DNA of 64,000 nt, from positions 142,689,077 to 142,753,076 of the forward strand of contig NC_134365.1 of NCBI RefSeq assembly GCF_035582795.1. The letters run 5' to 3'. A program made the translations under genes and the position numbers. The notes beneath the pieces are model-generated. The model searched no databases, was not told the DNA's origin, and was given only the letters and a program-made list of their open reading frames with translations. The stretch comes from Mycteria americana (Eukaryota; Chordata; Aves; Ciconiiformes; Ciconiidae). How positions within the stretch are numbered: position 1 is the first letter of the stretch; each line of letters opens with the position of its first letter. Below are positions 1 through 12,726 of this stretch, piece by piece.

Positions 1-509
1 GAAGTAGACCTCACCTGAGTGACTTCACTAATTCAGAGACCTCACTAAAATAATTAGCAAATTACTTTTGCTAACAGTGCATATTATAGTCACTTTATTT
101 GAAAATATTTTGATATCAATATCTTGTGGTCATTTTTTGAGTTAGTGTATTGTTTTATGAGGACAACCTACAGAGGCCAGATGGCATGCAGAAGCTCATG
201 GGGTTGGATTCAACTACTCTGCTTCAAATGTCTACAGTTAAGGTCTCCATATCTCTGCTAAGTCCATACTGTACAGACTACCTTCACAGTCAAAGAAGAA
301 AGCAGGCATTTATAGGATACAATAATTGTCGTCATAAAGTAGATATTACAAGAGGTCAGATTATTGTGATTTTCTTTCCCCTGAGTATAAAGGACAAGTA
401 TGTCAGATATACCATAGACATCCAAATTGTAGAAGTCTGCATTTGGTGAACATGAATGCATGTCTTCCATGAATTCCCTCCATTGATGTTAGAAGCACAT
501 GTAACATAC
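1..509 (-). other. STS: Part of the STS intron after the fifth coding exon
   Basis: Intronic sequence downstream of the fifth coding exon. It starts with a GTATGT donor, and I see no further exon before the window edge. Two short ORFs that cross it on either strand show no recognisable domain. Confidence 0.8.
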
Positions 510-646
510 CTACACTCCAGTCCATTTCCTCCACTGCATCCCCATATAAACCATGCTTGCTCTTTCCTCTGAAATTTTTTGAAGCATATAGAGCAGTATG
601 GACATGAAGATAAGTCAGGACAAGAAGAAATGGTGCATCAGTGTTC
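510..646 (-). CDS. STS: STS fifth coding exon; gene continues off the left edge
   Basis: This 137-bp exon encodes residues 273-317 with split codons at both ends. It reads [19 protein letters not shown], then continues to EEMDWSVG. H288 in LHVH corresponds to active-site H290 of human STS. The acceptor is TTTTTCCAG before 646; the donor is G|GTATGT after 510. The polypyrimidine tract of the acceptor is built from a (GTTTT)n microsatellite. Later exons, including the ones with the second metal-site Asp-Asn pair and the C-terminal region, lie beyond base 1. Residues 1-318 of a protein of roughly 580 residues are therefore present here. Confidence 0.94.
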
Positions 647-652
647 CTGGAA

Positions 653-680
653 AAACAAAACAAAACAAAACAAAACAAAC
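653..680. repeat. (AAAAC)n microsatellite forming the exon 5 pyrimidine tract
   Basis: About five AAAAC/CAAAA units on the plus strand. Read on the STS strand they are GTTTT repeats that end within a few bases of the CCAG acceptor of the fifth coding exon. Confidence 0.9.
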
Positions 681-811
681 CCCCAAACCCTTAGTATTTT
701 TTATAACAAAATTTCTACAAAGAAATCTTTCTACAGTAGAGCTCAAAAAAACCCTCCCAACACCAAAAAAGAAGAAAAGGAAGACTATAACTGATTACAC
801 AGTAATCTTGA

Positions 812-836
812 ACACACACACACACACACACACACA
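812..836. repeat. (AC)n dinucleotide microsatellite
   Basis: Twelve or so uninterrupted AC units inside an STS intron. Likely polymorphic; no function implied. Confidence 0.95.
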
Positions 837-3800
837 AAGTAAAAACGCCATTCTTAACTGTATATTGAATTGAAAGCAAAAATAAACAACAAAATCTAAC
901 TAATTACTGTTTGCTACATATATTGAAAGAGGACTTGTTTAAAGCCAGGAACCTAGAAATTTCTGGCTACAAGTACCTCTCTTCATTTTAAAAGTACCTA
1001 TTTAAAAGCCTGAATAAAACTGCTGTTCAAAAACATACCTTTGGAAGTACACACATACGTGAAACACAATTACCCTCCTCACAAGGTCATATGGAAGCTG
1101 ATCAACTAGACGATTATGAGGACCAGGGTCAAACATACCATAATATCATTGAGTATGTTAAACCAAGTATACTAGTACTTTTCCTCCTCCTTTATCCTGG
1201 ACTAAGGTAGATGACCAAATCTTCTCTTGTCATTTAATGCTCTTGTGTACGCATGTGATCAGTACATAACACTACAAGTATGTTGTACCAAAGAATAAGT
1301 AATCTCAAAGTACATACTAATATAAAGAAATATTTTTCCTCTCACAGTACTGAACGGTCTCCATTGTCTTCAGTCTATTTCCTGAACTGATTCAAAAGAA
1401 AAAGTGCAATAAACAGACTCTCTGTAAATTTTGCTGTTCATGTGGTCTGTCAAAACAACATTTATGATCAGTTCCAGCAGGCTGTGAAAGCGCAGCTCAA
1501 GTAAGAACTTTTTTTATGCATTATTTATAGAACTTTACTCAAAATTGTGCAGTACTAGCCAAATTTACTGCTATATGCTCTAACAGCATTTGTAGTACAT
1601 TACGCATATTCTAAATATCACTTGAATCACAAAAGGACTATCCGGAAAACCTGTCTGGATCTCACCTTAAAGCACACAGATAATTACAGAGGTTTTTTGG
1701 CTTTATTTACCTTATTCTTCCTCACCAATCTGTGGCGGATAATACCTGTGATTCATGTCAACCTCAAAGGGAGACTATATATGTCCTTATGCAGCTGATT
1801 CATCCACCCTTTAAAGGGGGGAGGAACAATACAGACATGCACATACAAACTGTTTCTTTAAAATGAAAAAAAAAAAAAATTCTAACCTTTAGAACCTGAA
1901 AACAAAGTCTTTTAGTAAAAAAGATTCATATGATATCAATACTTTACTCTTAAGGAAGAATAACTAGGTTTAATCTAGTATATTTATGATCCATTTTTCA
2001 TCTCTCCTTGGTTGGATCTGTTTTTGCACAAGTTGCATGGTTAAAGCTTTCTTTTTTACTGGCATAGGCAGCAGTACATAAACACAAAATGGGAAAATTT
2101 TATCCAGATTACTCACTTGATAAGTGTGTTTCTGACTGGGACTTTTTCTTCATAAAAGTTTCTCCTTTTTGACAGAATAAATAGAACATTTTTCATGTGG
2201 AAAATGGAAACAAAATTATTTGAATTCCCTTCAAATATTTGTACATGTATCCTGTATTATCTTAGTATTATAATGTACAGATTCAGAAAAATAAAGAAAA
2301 GAGAATATTTTTCATAAAAGATACACTTTCCATGAAGTTGTGGTTGTTGCTATTTCAGAGGTCATATATGCGAGAACCTTCCCTCACTCTAGCAACAAAT
2401 AACACGAGACTTCTAAGTCAATTAAAAAGACAGAAAATGTCAGCATTTCAAGTAAAAAAAGATGTATACTTTTAAGTTTAATATTTCATATGTATATTAA
2501 CGTAACACTGACCTTTCATTAAAGAACATTTCTGCAAGGCAGCTGTTTTTTGTTTTACAACCTGCATTTTTTACTGCATGGTATTGCCTTTGATGGTTTC
2601 CTTAAACACAGTTCACTGAATTGAGAGTAATATACAAATTCTAGGGTAAAATACCAGAAAAATCTACTTGATACTTATAATGGTGCAGGCACAATTTACT
2701 TTTCATGCAAACTGCCTTGTTCTAATGTCACAGAGATAGTGCATACTTCTAAATGTATATCTGTATTGCTAAAAGTGAGTATCAAAAGCCTCCACTTTAA
2801 ATGTTATTTTCAAGAGATAATAACTCAGGTCTCTTTTTTTTTTAAATTGAACTGACACAAAGATCTAACTTTCATGAAGAGTTATAGAATCAATGATTGA
2901 TATGGAAGGGCACGACATCATTCTCTTCTTTGCAACTCAAATTGACAGGTTCTGATTGACAGCTTACTGTCAGGTGGAGAAGTGTCTCACCTATTAACAT
3001 CCTATAAAAGATCACAGGCAGCTATTTATCTCCTGCCAAAACTCTTCAAGGAGAATCATAACTGACTACCCTTACTGTGACCTTGAAAATGGAATGACAA
3101 TATCAACTAGTAGGCAGGAGAGGAATTTGACAATAACAACTTAACTCCTGAAACACTTCAGTAAACAGCTCCTTCAAAAATGTATTGCCACTATCTTTTA
3201 CACAGCTCAAACACAGGGAACTTCAGTTTCAAAAGATCTGAGATTCACCTACTCAAATAAAGTAAAAATTTTCATCCTAACATGCATCACAGAGTCTTTT
3301 CAATTTACTGAGTAGCCAGAGAAATTACACATACCCGACATAAGACATCCTTTAATGTGTGCTTAACTGATCTTGAAAAAATCTAAAAGCACCCTGTTGC
3401 TGGTCACTCCTCTGCATATTGCATAGTACTAGATTCTTCTTTGTTAGTGTGAGGAGTCTTTACATTACTTGAGGATTCAGTTCAGGCTTGAGCTGTAAAA
3501 CACAGCTTTAAAGTGGGTGAGAGAGCAAGTTACAACTAATCTCACTTTGTGCTTCACACATGGGTCTTTTAACTTTTTTCCTGCAATTTTGCTCTGAATA
3601 CTTGCTGCACTGAAAACTCCTTGGGTATTATTGTTTTTCTGTGCATTGATGTTAATCTAAGACTGCTGCAGCAGAGCAACAGGTAAGGCTCTGAATTTGT
3701 TGGCCTGCGGTTGTCAAATCACACTGAGATTTCAAGTATGAGTTTGTACTCGAAACAAGATGGGAGCATGACATGACAGGGTTCCATTTTACTTTTTCAC

Positions 3801-6625
3801 AATACATTCTAAATTAACTTTTAATATGATGGACAGTACGATCTTCCTGAACAACTTTTTTTTTTTTTTTTCCCTAGGTGTGAAATTATCCTCACACTCT
3901 GTCATAAAGTACATATTTTTAACCTGTTAGACCACTACAGCCCCTATACCAGTGGAGGTACTACGATTCACAGCAGCTGACTATGAAAGCAGATATACTT
4001 GGCTTTGCCTGAGCTGGGCAAACACTGTGCTGTGTTAAAACTGGGTTAACAATTGTTTCCGGAATCCCCAAAGTACTATAAATTACAGCTAATTCACCCA
4101 TAAGACTGAAATAGCCTGCAAAGAACTATTATTTGAAATAGATATAGGGGTAAAATATATTACCTCTTATAAGAATAAGCAGATATGATTTAATAAGACT
4201 TATTGAACGTGAATATGTCTTTTTCACATAGTTACAGTACATCAGAGTCACAGCTAAGATGAAAGAAAACAAAAATGTTACAGTATATAATCTGAAGATA
4301 CATTGTCAGCACAAATATGTAACAGTGTGTAACAGGCAGATGCAAAACTAACTTTTCCTTTCCTGTAACTCTCCTTTTACTAAAAACATTCTTTTTCTTC
4401 AATATCCCCCCAGTGTATAAGTTCATTCAATGCTTATTCCCCATGGCTCCCTCCTCTACTTCCAGATTAGATCACCAATTAGACAGTGCTCTTTGTGACT
4501 GGACTGGCTGAATGCACTTCATTAAGCCTTGTTCCTGCACAAGAAAAAGGTAAACCATGGCTTAGTTGTATCAAAGCAGGACTTTGCCCTACAAGCTGGA
4601 TTTTGTTTTGTTCTGACTGCTAACAGTGCTAAAATCCTTGTAAGCAGGAATGAATTAATGAATGAATATTTCTGTCCTACTCTTTTAAAAGACACACCTT
4701 AAAACACAAATCTCATATTTTCAAAATTTTTCAAAGTCAGAAATAAGAACTCCAGACCACTTGGGTGTAACTTAACAAAACCAGAAAGGGTGTTGAAAAT
4801 GGAATGAGAAAGGGAAAAAAATGTAAAAATATGGGAAATCTGACTCTTTCTAGAAAATATTAAAAGTAGGATGTGTTACTATTATATCTGCATTTTTTAA
4901 ATTATTCTTCCATGCAAATAGCCAAGACACTTTTGACATCTCTAATTTCATGCCTATTTCTTCCTTTAAATGCTTAAGGTACACAATTCATGTATGTTTT
5001 TATTTCCTTTGTATATAACCTTTTTTCTCCCCTTCAGAAATACATTCTCATAAGCATGGGGAAAAAAAAGAAATTTCTCACCTACTACAAATTATACTTA
5101 TTACTAAATCCCTCTCCCCCACAAAACTTTGGAGCCCAGTATACAGACATACTGCTTTTTAGAAGTGTTCCATTTAAAATGCAGTCTGTCACTCATTGCA
5201 GAAGTAGTTAGGTCCTTAATCATTCTTAAATGACTAAAATCTTCAATTTTCAGATGGTCCTAAAGTATATGAATAAATATTTTAGTTCTTCTATTCAAAA
5301 GGAACATGCAGAGGGCTGAGAAAAAGGGATGAAGATCCAGTGGAGTTGTTATGGCTTATAATTTACTACCCTTTTTTAATACATGTGGACATACGCATCA
5401 TATGTATACAAAGAGATACAAGCTGTTCTCTATAATTTGTATTTTGCTGTAAACTATAAGGAATCTTCTTGTAGGATTCATAAAAACACTTGATTTCAGA
5501 ACTTTAACTCCAGTACAATATGCCAACTGCCTGATCTTAAGACCTAGTGATATACGGAAAACCTCTAAACCACAGTCTGCTAGATTAGATGAAAATAAAT
5601 TTGAATATGTGTTGTAAAAGTGTTTCAAGGCCTGAAACAGGATAGATAAAAAGAAAATTAAAAATGTATTAACTGACATCACAAAATTTTTAATATTATG
5701 GCTATGCAATCTATGACTGAAAAAATAAATCTGCATGGAAATTGTTCAACATTATCTTCACCATAGCTTTTGAATATAAACATGCTTGTATGCAACTACG
5801 GTTTTCCAGAAGTTAGATTTCATTAGGATTTTTTTTAAAATATTATTATTAATTGTGATCAGCTATCCAAAATTGTCAGGGAGGTGTTCTGTACCATAGA
5901 GTGTAACTTTTGTCTGTTAATTTCTGATACATTAAAAACAGGTCTCTGCCATTTTCCAAATTTGGATTGTGCAGCTGGTCATTAAAGGACATGCTGAAGA
6001 CACGAGTGACAACCACATTGAACTTAACATGAAATAATTAGCTTCTATTTGACTTTCAAATATACTGTAATGTCTAGAGAGTGTTCTGATAGGCTTATAA
6101 TATGTACACACACTTGCTCTTGGGAAAAAGTAATTAGAATTAATGTACACTGAGCTGACCCACCCACTTACAATTAGGGTAAGCAACTAAATTAGTATGT
6201 GTTTTCATGCACTGGATCTGACACTTGTAATTTTATATTGAATATAGTCTTCTCCAGTGCCATTTCTGAGCACTGAATATTGTATTTGCTCTCCTTCAAT
6301 CTACCTAGGGACAAAAGAAAACAGTAATACACATATCCTAGACTAAGGAAGAACAAATACAGTATCACGTCTCCAAAAAACAGATCAAAGTAAGTGTAAC
6401 AGCACATAGCTATATGCTATGAAGAAATTATGAGAAGACTTGAAAAATACAAAATCTAATGATTATATACACGGTAAGAAGTCATAAAGCTGACAATACG
6501 ACTGAGAAATAGCTGGGAAAGAGAATAATGTCAGGAAGTCCATTGCCTGAACTCTGAAGAACTTATAAAGGTAATATAGGTAATAGGTATAATAAACTTA
6601 CATAAATAAAACATATGTTGCAATT

Positions 6626-6680
6626 TATATATATATATATAACTATATATACATTCATATATATTATATATAAATATAGC
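6626..6680. repeat. TA-rich low-complexity block
   Basis: Alternating TA with short interruptions (TATATATAT, ATATATACATTCATATAT). It is an intronic simple repeat able to form cruciform structures. Confidence 0.85.
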
Positions 6681-9277
6681 ATAAAAGGGTTGTGCTGTTG
6701 AAGATTGGAGTTTCATCATATATTTACTGTAAAGATAATTAACCAATTAAAACATGCATGATAGCTGATGATTTTTAGTTTGATGATAAAATGTATTAAG
6801 AACCAGTGAAGGCAAATGACTCCGAATTCGTCAAATTCACTATTGTTTGAACTCTGGTATACTTGTGCACAGAGACTACTGGTGTACAGGACCGAGCTTG
6901 CTACTTATTGTATTATTTAAACAAAAGAAGCCTGTATGAAAAATAAAGTCGTTGAGTCAAACGTGGCTAAAGGAGGGTTGAGGGAAACTGCTCGTTGAAA
7001 GTGGAACCATAAGAATGCTGTGGAGCTTCCAAAAACCTGGTGGCCCTTCACTTATGAGTGCCAGAGGTCTGACTGCTGCTGCAAACTGGTTGCCTCTTGA
7101 CAGCCATTCCCCTACAAATGGCCAAAGTCAGTATATTAGTCATAAAAGCAATGGTCTACTGGTGCACTGGAGTTGACAGGTATGAACTATATAATGTCAG
7201 AATCACTGTGTCAAAGCAAATATTGATTTTGTTGCTCATACTATCATATGGGACAGATCAGTTCAGTGAATATTAATCTAATTACTCCTATCCCCAGAAG
7301 CAAGTTTTATGGTCATATACTTTGCATGTGAATTCACTACAGGGCACAGTTAAGATTGCTTGAATGCCCTAATTGCTTCTCAATACCTTAATGTGCTTGG
7401 ATATTCTTTAATTTAACATTGACTCTGAATTGTCTGGATTATAATTCTTACTGTAATTGCAGCATTCCTGTAACAAAGTTTATTGTAAATTACGAATATG
7501 TGCTATTAACCTTGACTTCAATTTAACACTAGTTTTGTCTGGAAACTACATTGATAACTGGGGCCAAGTGCCCAGCTGATGTAAAGCCACTTACCTCCAG
7601 CTGTGTCAACAAAGCTATGCTGACTTAGACGATATGTTGTTTTGCCAGCTCTAAACACTGACTAAGCTATATAATAACATTGTGCACGTTATGAATATTA
7701 ATAAAGTTAAAGGAGTTACTAGTTTTCTAGTATTGATTTCCAGTCTTGAACTTGTTTTGGGGCTAGCACTTTCTTGTCATTGCATTGAAATCAATGAAAC
7801 ATTCAGCGATATCCAAAACATTACGAATCACTACAGGCACATTACATACTTGTAAATCACGGAAGAATCTGCCAACATATAGTTAATGTACTCAACAGTC
7901 TTTTAAAATCACCAAATGCTTGGTCACTAAGCAAATAACTTCTCAACAATTTTCAAAGGGCGGTATGTGTGTGTGTGTTTGTAGTAAACAAAGTACTTCA
8001 CTTTTAAATTAGTTAGAATGTAGATGAGAAGGTATCTTTATATCTATCACCATTGTCAAGAGGAAATAAAGATGTTTTAGTTTAGTTATAAATACTTATG
8101 AGAATGTTGATTGTTAGGAAGACTTACTCACTTAAAAAAATTTGATATAAACCCCATTTTATTTTGGTATGATGAATAGAGATGCTACATCAAATATTTA
8201 TAATGATAGAAATTATTGAAAAATTGCAGTATGAGATCAAGATTTTAGGTAAGTATTTTTTCTTACTAACAATCTTGATGACTACTGCATGCAGTCATCA
8301 ATTCTAGAAGATTTAGCCTCTGATTCTTTGGTATAAGTGTTCATTCAGCAATAACACCATGAGAATGTATTTGCAGTAACTACTTGGTACATACTTTTCA
8401 GAATAGTAATTAAGGGACTTATGTCTTAGAACATGTTCTTACTTTTGATTAATTATTTTTAGAAATGGTGCAACCTGTTTCAAAAATGACTGAGAAAAAT
8501 ACTTTGGCATATTTTTCAAGTTGTTAAATGGATGAAATATTTTTGCTCGAAATATATTGATTTATATTTCAGGATATACAAATGCATACTTTTATGATTT
8601 GATCCCATTAAAAGCCTTGTAGTGACAATTACACCAAAGTAGCTAACTTTGCAAAAATGAAGAATGACTAAGGATGATGTTGTACATCCAATATTTAGGC
8701 GACCCAATGTGATGGTTATTAAAAAATCATTGCTTTCAAAATAACATTTATTTCCTAACTTCTGTAAATCAAATCTTTTCAAAATGAATCTGGCATAAAA
8801 GTGGAGGCATCTAAAATGACAGTATCTTAAAAAATTGGCCTTATGAATGCCATTTAATGGATACATCAAATCAATGATGAAGAACAGTTTCCCTTTCCAG
8901 AAAAGTCATGGATTATGATTCTGCATTGTGCTTTCACATAATTAAGTGACACCACAAAAGATTTTTCATATTTCAAGTTACATGAAATTCTCAAGAATGA
9001 AAGTCCTAAAAGATTAAATACTTTTTGAAAAATTTTTCTGAAACATGTAAATATAAATAGGTTTTAATTTTTATAGAGAAAATAATGACATACCTCAGAG
9101 AAAAAAACAGTCACTTTCACTAAAAAGATTAACTTCAGTCATCTTTTAAAGGAAAAAAATTATGATATGATATGACATATTCCTCGTGCCCAGCAGTTCA
9201 CATTTTTCTTCTACTTTTTCAGAAGCTTTGTCATTGTGGAATGCCAGCATTAACTTATAACACAGTTAGAAACCTAC

Positions 9278-9701
9278 CTTCCTATAAACTGCAGGGCTTC
9301 CTTTGTCAGTCTCTGAGTAAGGTTTTCATAGGATAGTGGTTGCTGGATAATCTGATGGTTCCTCATTAAGAAGCAGTTCAGGTGTTGAAAATGATAAAAA
9401 AAAAAGATCAAAACCGCAAGTGAAATAGCGGTTATTAACAAGCAGTAAGCCAACGCTTGGAAAAGTACCTTGAGGAGGCCAATGTACTGCATTATTGCCA
9501 AAGAGACCAGGGTGATTCCAGCAATTTGGACTGGGATGACAAGGGATTTCTGAGCCCCTTTTAAAAATACGCTGCCTTGGCCAGGTTTGCAGTCTCTAAA
9601 ATTGGTCACGGTAAGCCCATAAAAGTAATCAAATCCATGACTGAGGGGGTGGTGACAGAAGTCATTACTGCTTTCACAGTTCATCCCAAGATGCCACTTT
9701 C
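9278..9701 (-). CDS. STS: STS fourth coding exon with the two membrane helices
   Basis: This 424-bp exon encodes residues 132-271. It opens with GA-KWHLGMNC, supplying active-site K132 and H134, and continues DFCHHPLSHGFDYFYG. Two hydrophobic helices follow, about residues 184-207 and 211-234. They form the antiparallel transmembrane hairpin that anchors STS in the ER membrane and distinguishes it from soluble arylsulfatases. N257-L-T is an N-glycosylation sequon (human N259). The acceptor is TTTGTAG before 9701; the donor is AG|GTAGGT after 9278. A run of ten T on the coding strand (9396-9405) encodes part of IFFFY in the second helix. This length-conserved large exon is the strongest single identification in the window. 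Confidence 0.96.
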
Positions 9702-10315
9702 CTACAAAGAGAGAAGGACAGGCAGTATTTTTGTAGTTAAATCATCAAACTTATAATGTCCACTATTCCAAACTGTCACTATCTGACTGATATCCCCCAC
9801 CCTAAGGACTTCTTGTGTGGATCGCTATTTTCTATCTAATCTTTCTTTATGCCTTCATCAAAGACTTTGTTTCATGTCTGCCTCTTCGTTTTAGTTAGAA
9901 ATAGCCTGGCACAGCTCTTGATGGAGACCATTAAAACCTGAGTGGGCTAGCAGGTCACTGAAGAACAACAGAGCCCTAACAGATAGTTAACTTTGAAAAT
10001 GAATCCTTTCTGCATGTGTAGTTAAGTAGTCATAAGAAAACGCCATTTTGTAGCAGCTACTTAGGAAGAGCCAATATGCAGTTACGAAATATCCTTTCTA
10101 AAAAACTGATAAACAGTATATAAGGCAAGCAAGGTGTTACATAACACAACCCTGAGAACAAATACAACAACTTTGAGAGCAAATAAATCAACATTGTGAC
10201 CAGAAACTACTAAAGTAATATAATGAATGCTTATAACAAATTTGTTTTAACATGTTCTGGTCAGATCTAACATTATCTCAACCCTTCAAGCCGCCTGTTG
10301 GGCTCCAAAAAGGAC
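9702..10315 (-). other. STS: STS intron between third and fourth coding exons, part left of the provirus
   Basis: Ordinary intronic DNA between the acceptor of the fourth coding exon and the provirus 5' LTR. Nothing else recognised. Confidence 0.8.
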
Positions 10316-10851
10316 TGTCGTGGTTTAACCCCAGTCAGCAACTAAGCACCACACAGCCACTCGCTCACTGTCCCTCACCCCCGGTGGGATAGGGGAGAGT
10401 ATTGGGAGAAAAAAGTAAATCCTGTGCGTTTAGATAAAGACAGTTTAGTAGGACAGCAAAGGAAGAGAAAATAATAACAATAGTAATGATAAAAGAATGT
10501 ACAAAACAAGTGATGCACAATGCAATTGCTCCCCACCCACTGACTGATGCCCAGCCTGTCCCTGAGCAGCGATCGCTGCCCCCTGGCCAACTCCCCCCAG
10601 TTTCTATACTGAGCATGGCATCATATGGTATGGAATAGCTCTTTGGCCAGTTTGGATCAGCTGTCCTGGCTGTGCCCCCTCCCAGTTTCTTGTGCGCCCG
10701 GCAGAGCAGGGGAAGCTGAAAAGTCCTTGACCAGTGTAAACACCACTTAGCAACAGCCAAAACATCAGCGTGTTATCAATGTTATTCTGATACTAAATCC
10801 AAAACACAGCACTATACCAGCTACTAGGATATCCCAGCCGAAACCAGGACA
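10316..10851 (+). repeat. 5' LTR of the ERVL-type provirus
   Basis: A ~536-bp LTR bounded by TGTCGTGG at the left and AGGACA at the right (TG...CA ends). The first ~130 bp match, in reverse orientation, the end of the solo LTR near 34.4 kb. Internal DNA with retroviral coding follows directly to the right. No target-site duplication can be assessed because the other LTR is absent. A candidate primer-binding site would lie just after 10851 (TGGGATGTTC begins at 10855), but I cannot name the tRNA. Confidence 0.88.
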
Positions 10852-10941
10852 CCTTGGGATGTTCAAACCAGCATGTTCTTACTACTATGTCTCCTGAATG
10901 TGTGTCAGGTCTTGCTTAGGGTTAAACAAATATTTAAGAAT

Positions 10942-11031
10942 ACTGCATCTACTCCATCCCCTGCAACAGGCACTGTGTCAACTCCAACCCCCACGACAGG
11001 CACTGTGGCTACTCCAACCCTGGTGACTGCT
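10942..11031 (+). repeat. Three tandem 30-bp repeats in the provirus leader/gag region
   Basis: Three consecutive 30-bp units starting at 10942, 10972 and 11002, each of the form ACTG....ACTCCA.CCC. They sit in an open frame (10873-11121) and encode three related 10-residue Thr/Pro/Ser-rich units of the type STPxPxTGTV. The third unit is the most diverged. Confidence 0.85.
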
Positions 11032-11130
11032 CCACTGCAGCTGAACCAGGGAACCAACTCGTGCTGGTACCAGTTGCCCCCATACACAAGAAAAAATCTT
11101 GGAAACAAAAGCCAGCTTAATTAGTAAGGG

Positions 11131-12314
11131 GTGAAGAAGCTTCTCTTAAGAGGGAGCAGGAGGAAGCAGCATAGTGCCCCACCAGCAAGGAGGCAGACTA
11201 CTCTAAAGAAGGGCCATCATGAGAACAGGAGGAGGAAGAGGAAGAATTCCCCTCTTCCCCCCGAGGGTTCCTCCTCTTCCTCAGAGGGAGAGGAAGAACT
11301 CATAAATGAGATGGTAACCACCCAATCTCTATCCCTCAGTGAGCTGCAAGATATGTGAAAAGATTTCAGCTGTCATCCAGGTGAGCACATTGTCACCTGG
11401 CTGCTCCGATGCTGGGATAATGGGGCCAGTAGCCTGGAATTAGAGGGTAGGGAAGCCAAGCAGCTGGGATCCCTTTCTAGGGAAGGGGGCATTGACACAG
11501 CGATTGGAAAAGGGGCACCAGTCCTCAGCCTCTGGAGGTGACTCCTGTCAGCTATGAAGAAAAGGTATCCCTTCAAGGAAGATGTTATATGTCACCCAGG
11601 CAAGCGGACCGCAATGGAGAGAGGTATCCAGTACCTGAGGGAATTAGCCATGCTGGAGATGATTTAAGATGATCTGGACATCTTAAATCCAAAGAACCAG
11701 ATGAAGTCAAGTGCACGCAACCCATGTGGTGGAACTTTGTATGGAGCGCACCATCATTGTATGCCAACTCATTGGCAGTAATGACCTGGAAACATGGAAA
11801 GGAAGTTACAGTGGATGAATTGGCTGGTCAACTCTGGCAATACGAAGAAAGTCTTTCTTCCTCCCTAAGGGGCTGCATCTCGGCTGTGGAGAAACTGCTG
11901 GACATGATAGCCGAGAAACTGTCCCAGGAGTTCCAACGATTCAAAGAGGGTATGTCCTGCTCCCCACCTGTACAAATCACCATCTCAGATATTAGGAGTT
12001 AGCGTTCTTCTGCTCAAGAGAGAGGATACAGTGGATACATACCAGGGGCCATGCTGTAGTTTTACCTATATGACCATGGAGAGGACATGAGGAAGTGGGA
12101 TGGAAAATCTACCTTCACCCTAGAGGCACGAGTACGTGAGTTACAAGGAAAAACAATCACACAAGGGGGTTCTTCCAGGAAAATTGCTGCTCCTGTTTCC
12201 ACTGGGCAGTTCCCCAGACAGACTAGAAGGGCTGATCTTACTTCTGATCTTACTGAAGGGACTCCTCACTCATCTCTACACAAAGTGAGTAACGAATACT
12301 ATGACCAGAACTAG
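11131..12314 (+). pseudogene. gag-like remnant of the ERVL provirus
   Basis: A series of short open segments (11131-11358, 11724-12002, 12087-12314) between the leader and the protease, broken by stops and at least one frame change. The first is strongly basic (Arg/Lys-rich) and ends in a Ser/Glu-rich stretch. The second contains an amphipathic segment (ELAGQLWQYEESLSSSL). I see no CCHC zinc knuckle. Identity as gag rests on position upstream of pol, not on a diagnostic motif. Confidence 0.6.
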
Positions 12315-12335
12315 AGGGGTCCTGCCTCCAGCCAG

Positions 12336-12653
12336 GTGGAGGAAAGGGACAACTGGGCTTACTGGACTGTGTGGATTCAATGGCCTGGCACATCAGATCC
12401 ACAGGAATATAAGGCTCTAGTAGACACCAGTGCACAGTGTACCCTAATGCCATCAAGCTATAAAGGGGCAGAACCCATCTGTATTTCTGGAGTGACAGGG
12501 CGATCCCAACAGCTGACTGTACTGGAGGCTGAAGTGAGCCCCAGAGGCTCCGTGCATCCTTGGCATAGACTAACTCAGGAGAGGGCATTTCAAGGACCCA
12601 AAAGGATACTGGTGGGCTTTTGGTATAGCTGCCTTGGAGACAGAGGAAATTAG
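12336..12653 (+). pseudogene. Retroviral aspartic protease remnant
   Basis: An open segment with the box ALVDTSAQCTLMP followed by a flap-like region and a GVTGRSQQL stretch, the layout of ERVL proteases. The active-site triplet reads DTS. The frame closes shortly after and the reverse transcriptase resumes in another frame, so the pro-pol junction is broken or was originally a frameshift site. Confidence 0.8.
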
Positions 12654-12726
12654 ACAGCTGTCTACCTTGCCCAGTCTCTCAAAGGACCCTTCTGTTGTGG
12701 GACCGATGAGGGTCACCTAACAACAG

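Larger units (their letters stand above)
647..9277 (-). other. STS: STS intron between fourth and fifth coding exons
   Basis: An 8.6-kb AT-rich intron. It holds a (AAAAC)n tract at its 3' splice end, an (AC)n microsatellite at 812-836, a TA-rich block near 6626-6680 and several short poly-A or poly-T runs. No additional exon with sulfatase similarity, no RNA gene and no intact transposable element was recognised. The ORFs above 100 codons here (5398-5736 and 8516-8869, both minus strand) look like chance open frames in AT-rich DNA. Confidence 0.75.

Noticed and set aside
2884..2945. Possible reverse-oriented CR1 3' end (ATAGAATCAATGATTG...GGAAGGGCA)
   Set aside because: Only a brief match to the CR1 terminal pattern; the following sequence does not continue the similarity.
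5398..5736. 112-codon minus-strand ORF in an STS intron
   Set aside because: No similarity recognised and AT-driven composition; same strand as STS but no plausible exon boundaries fitting the protein.
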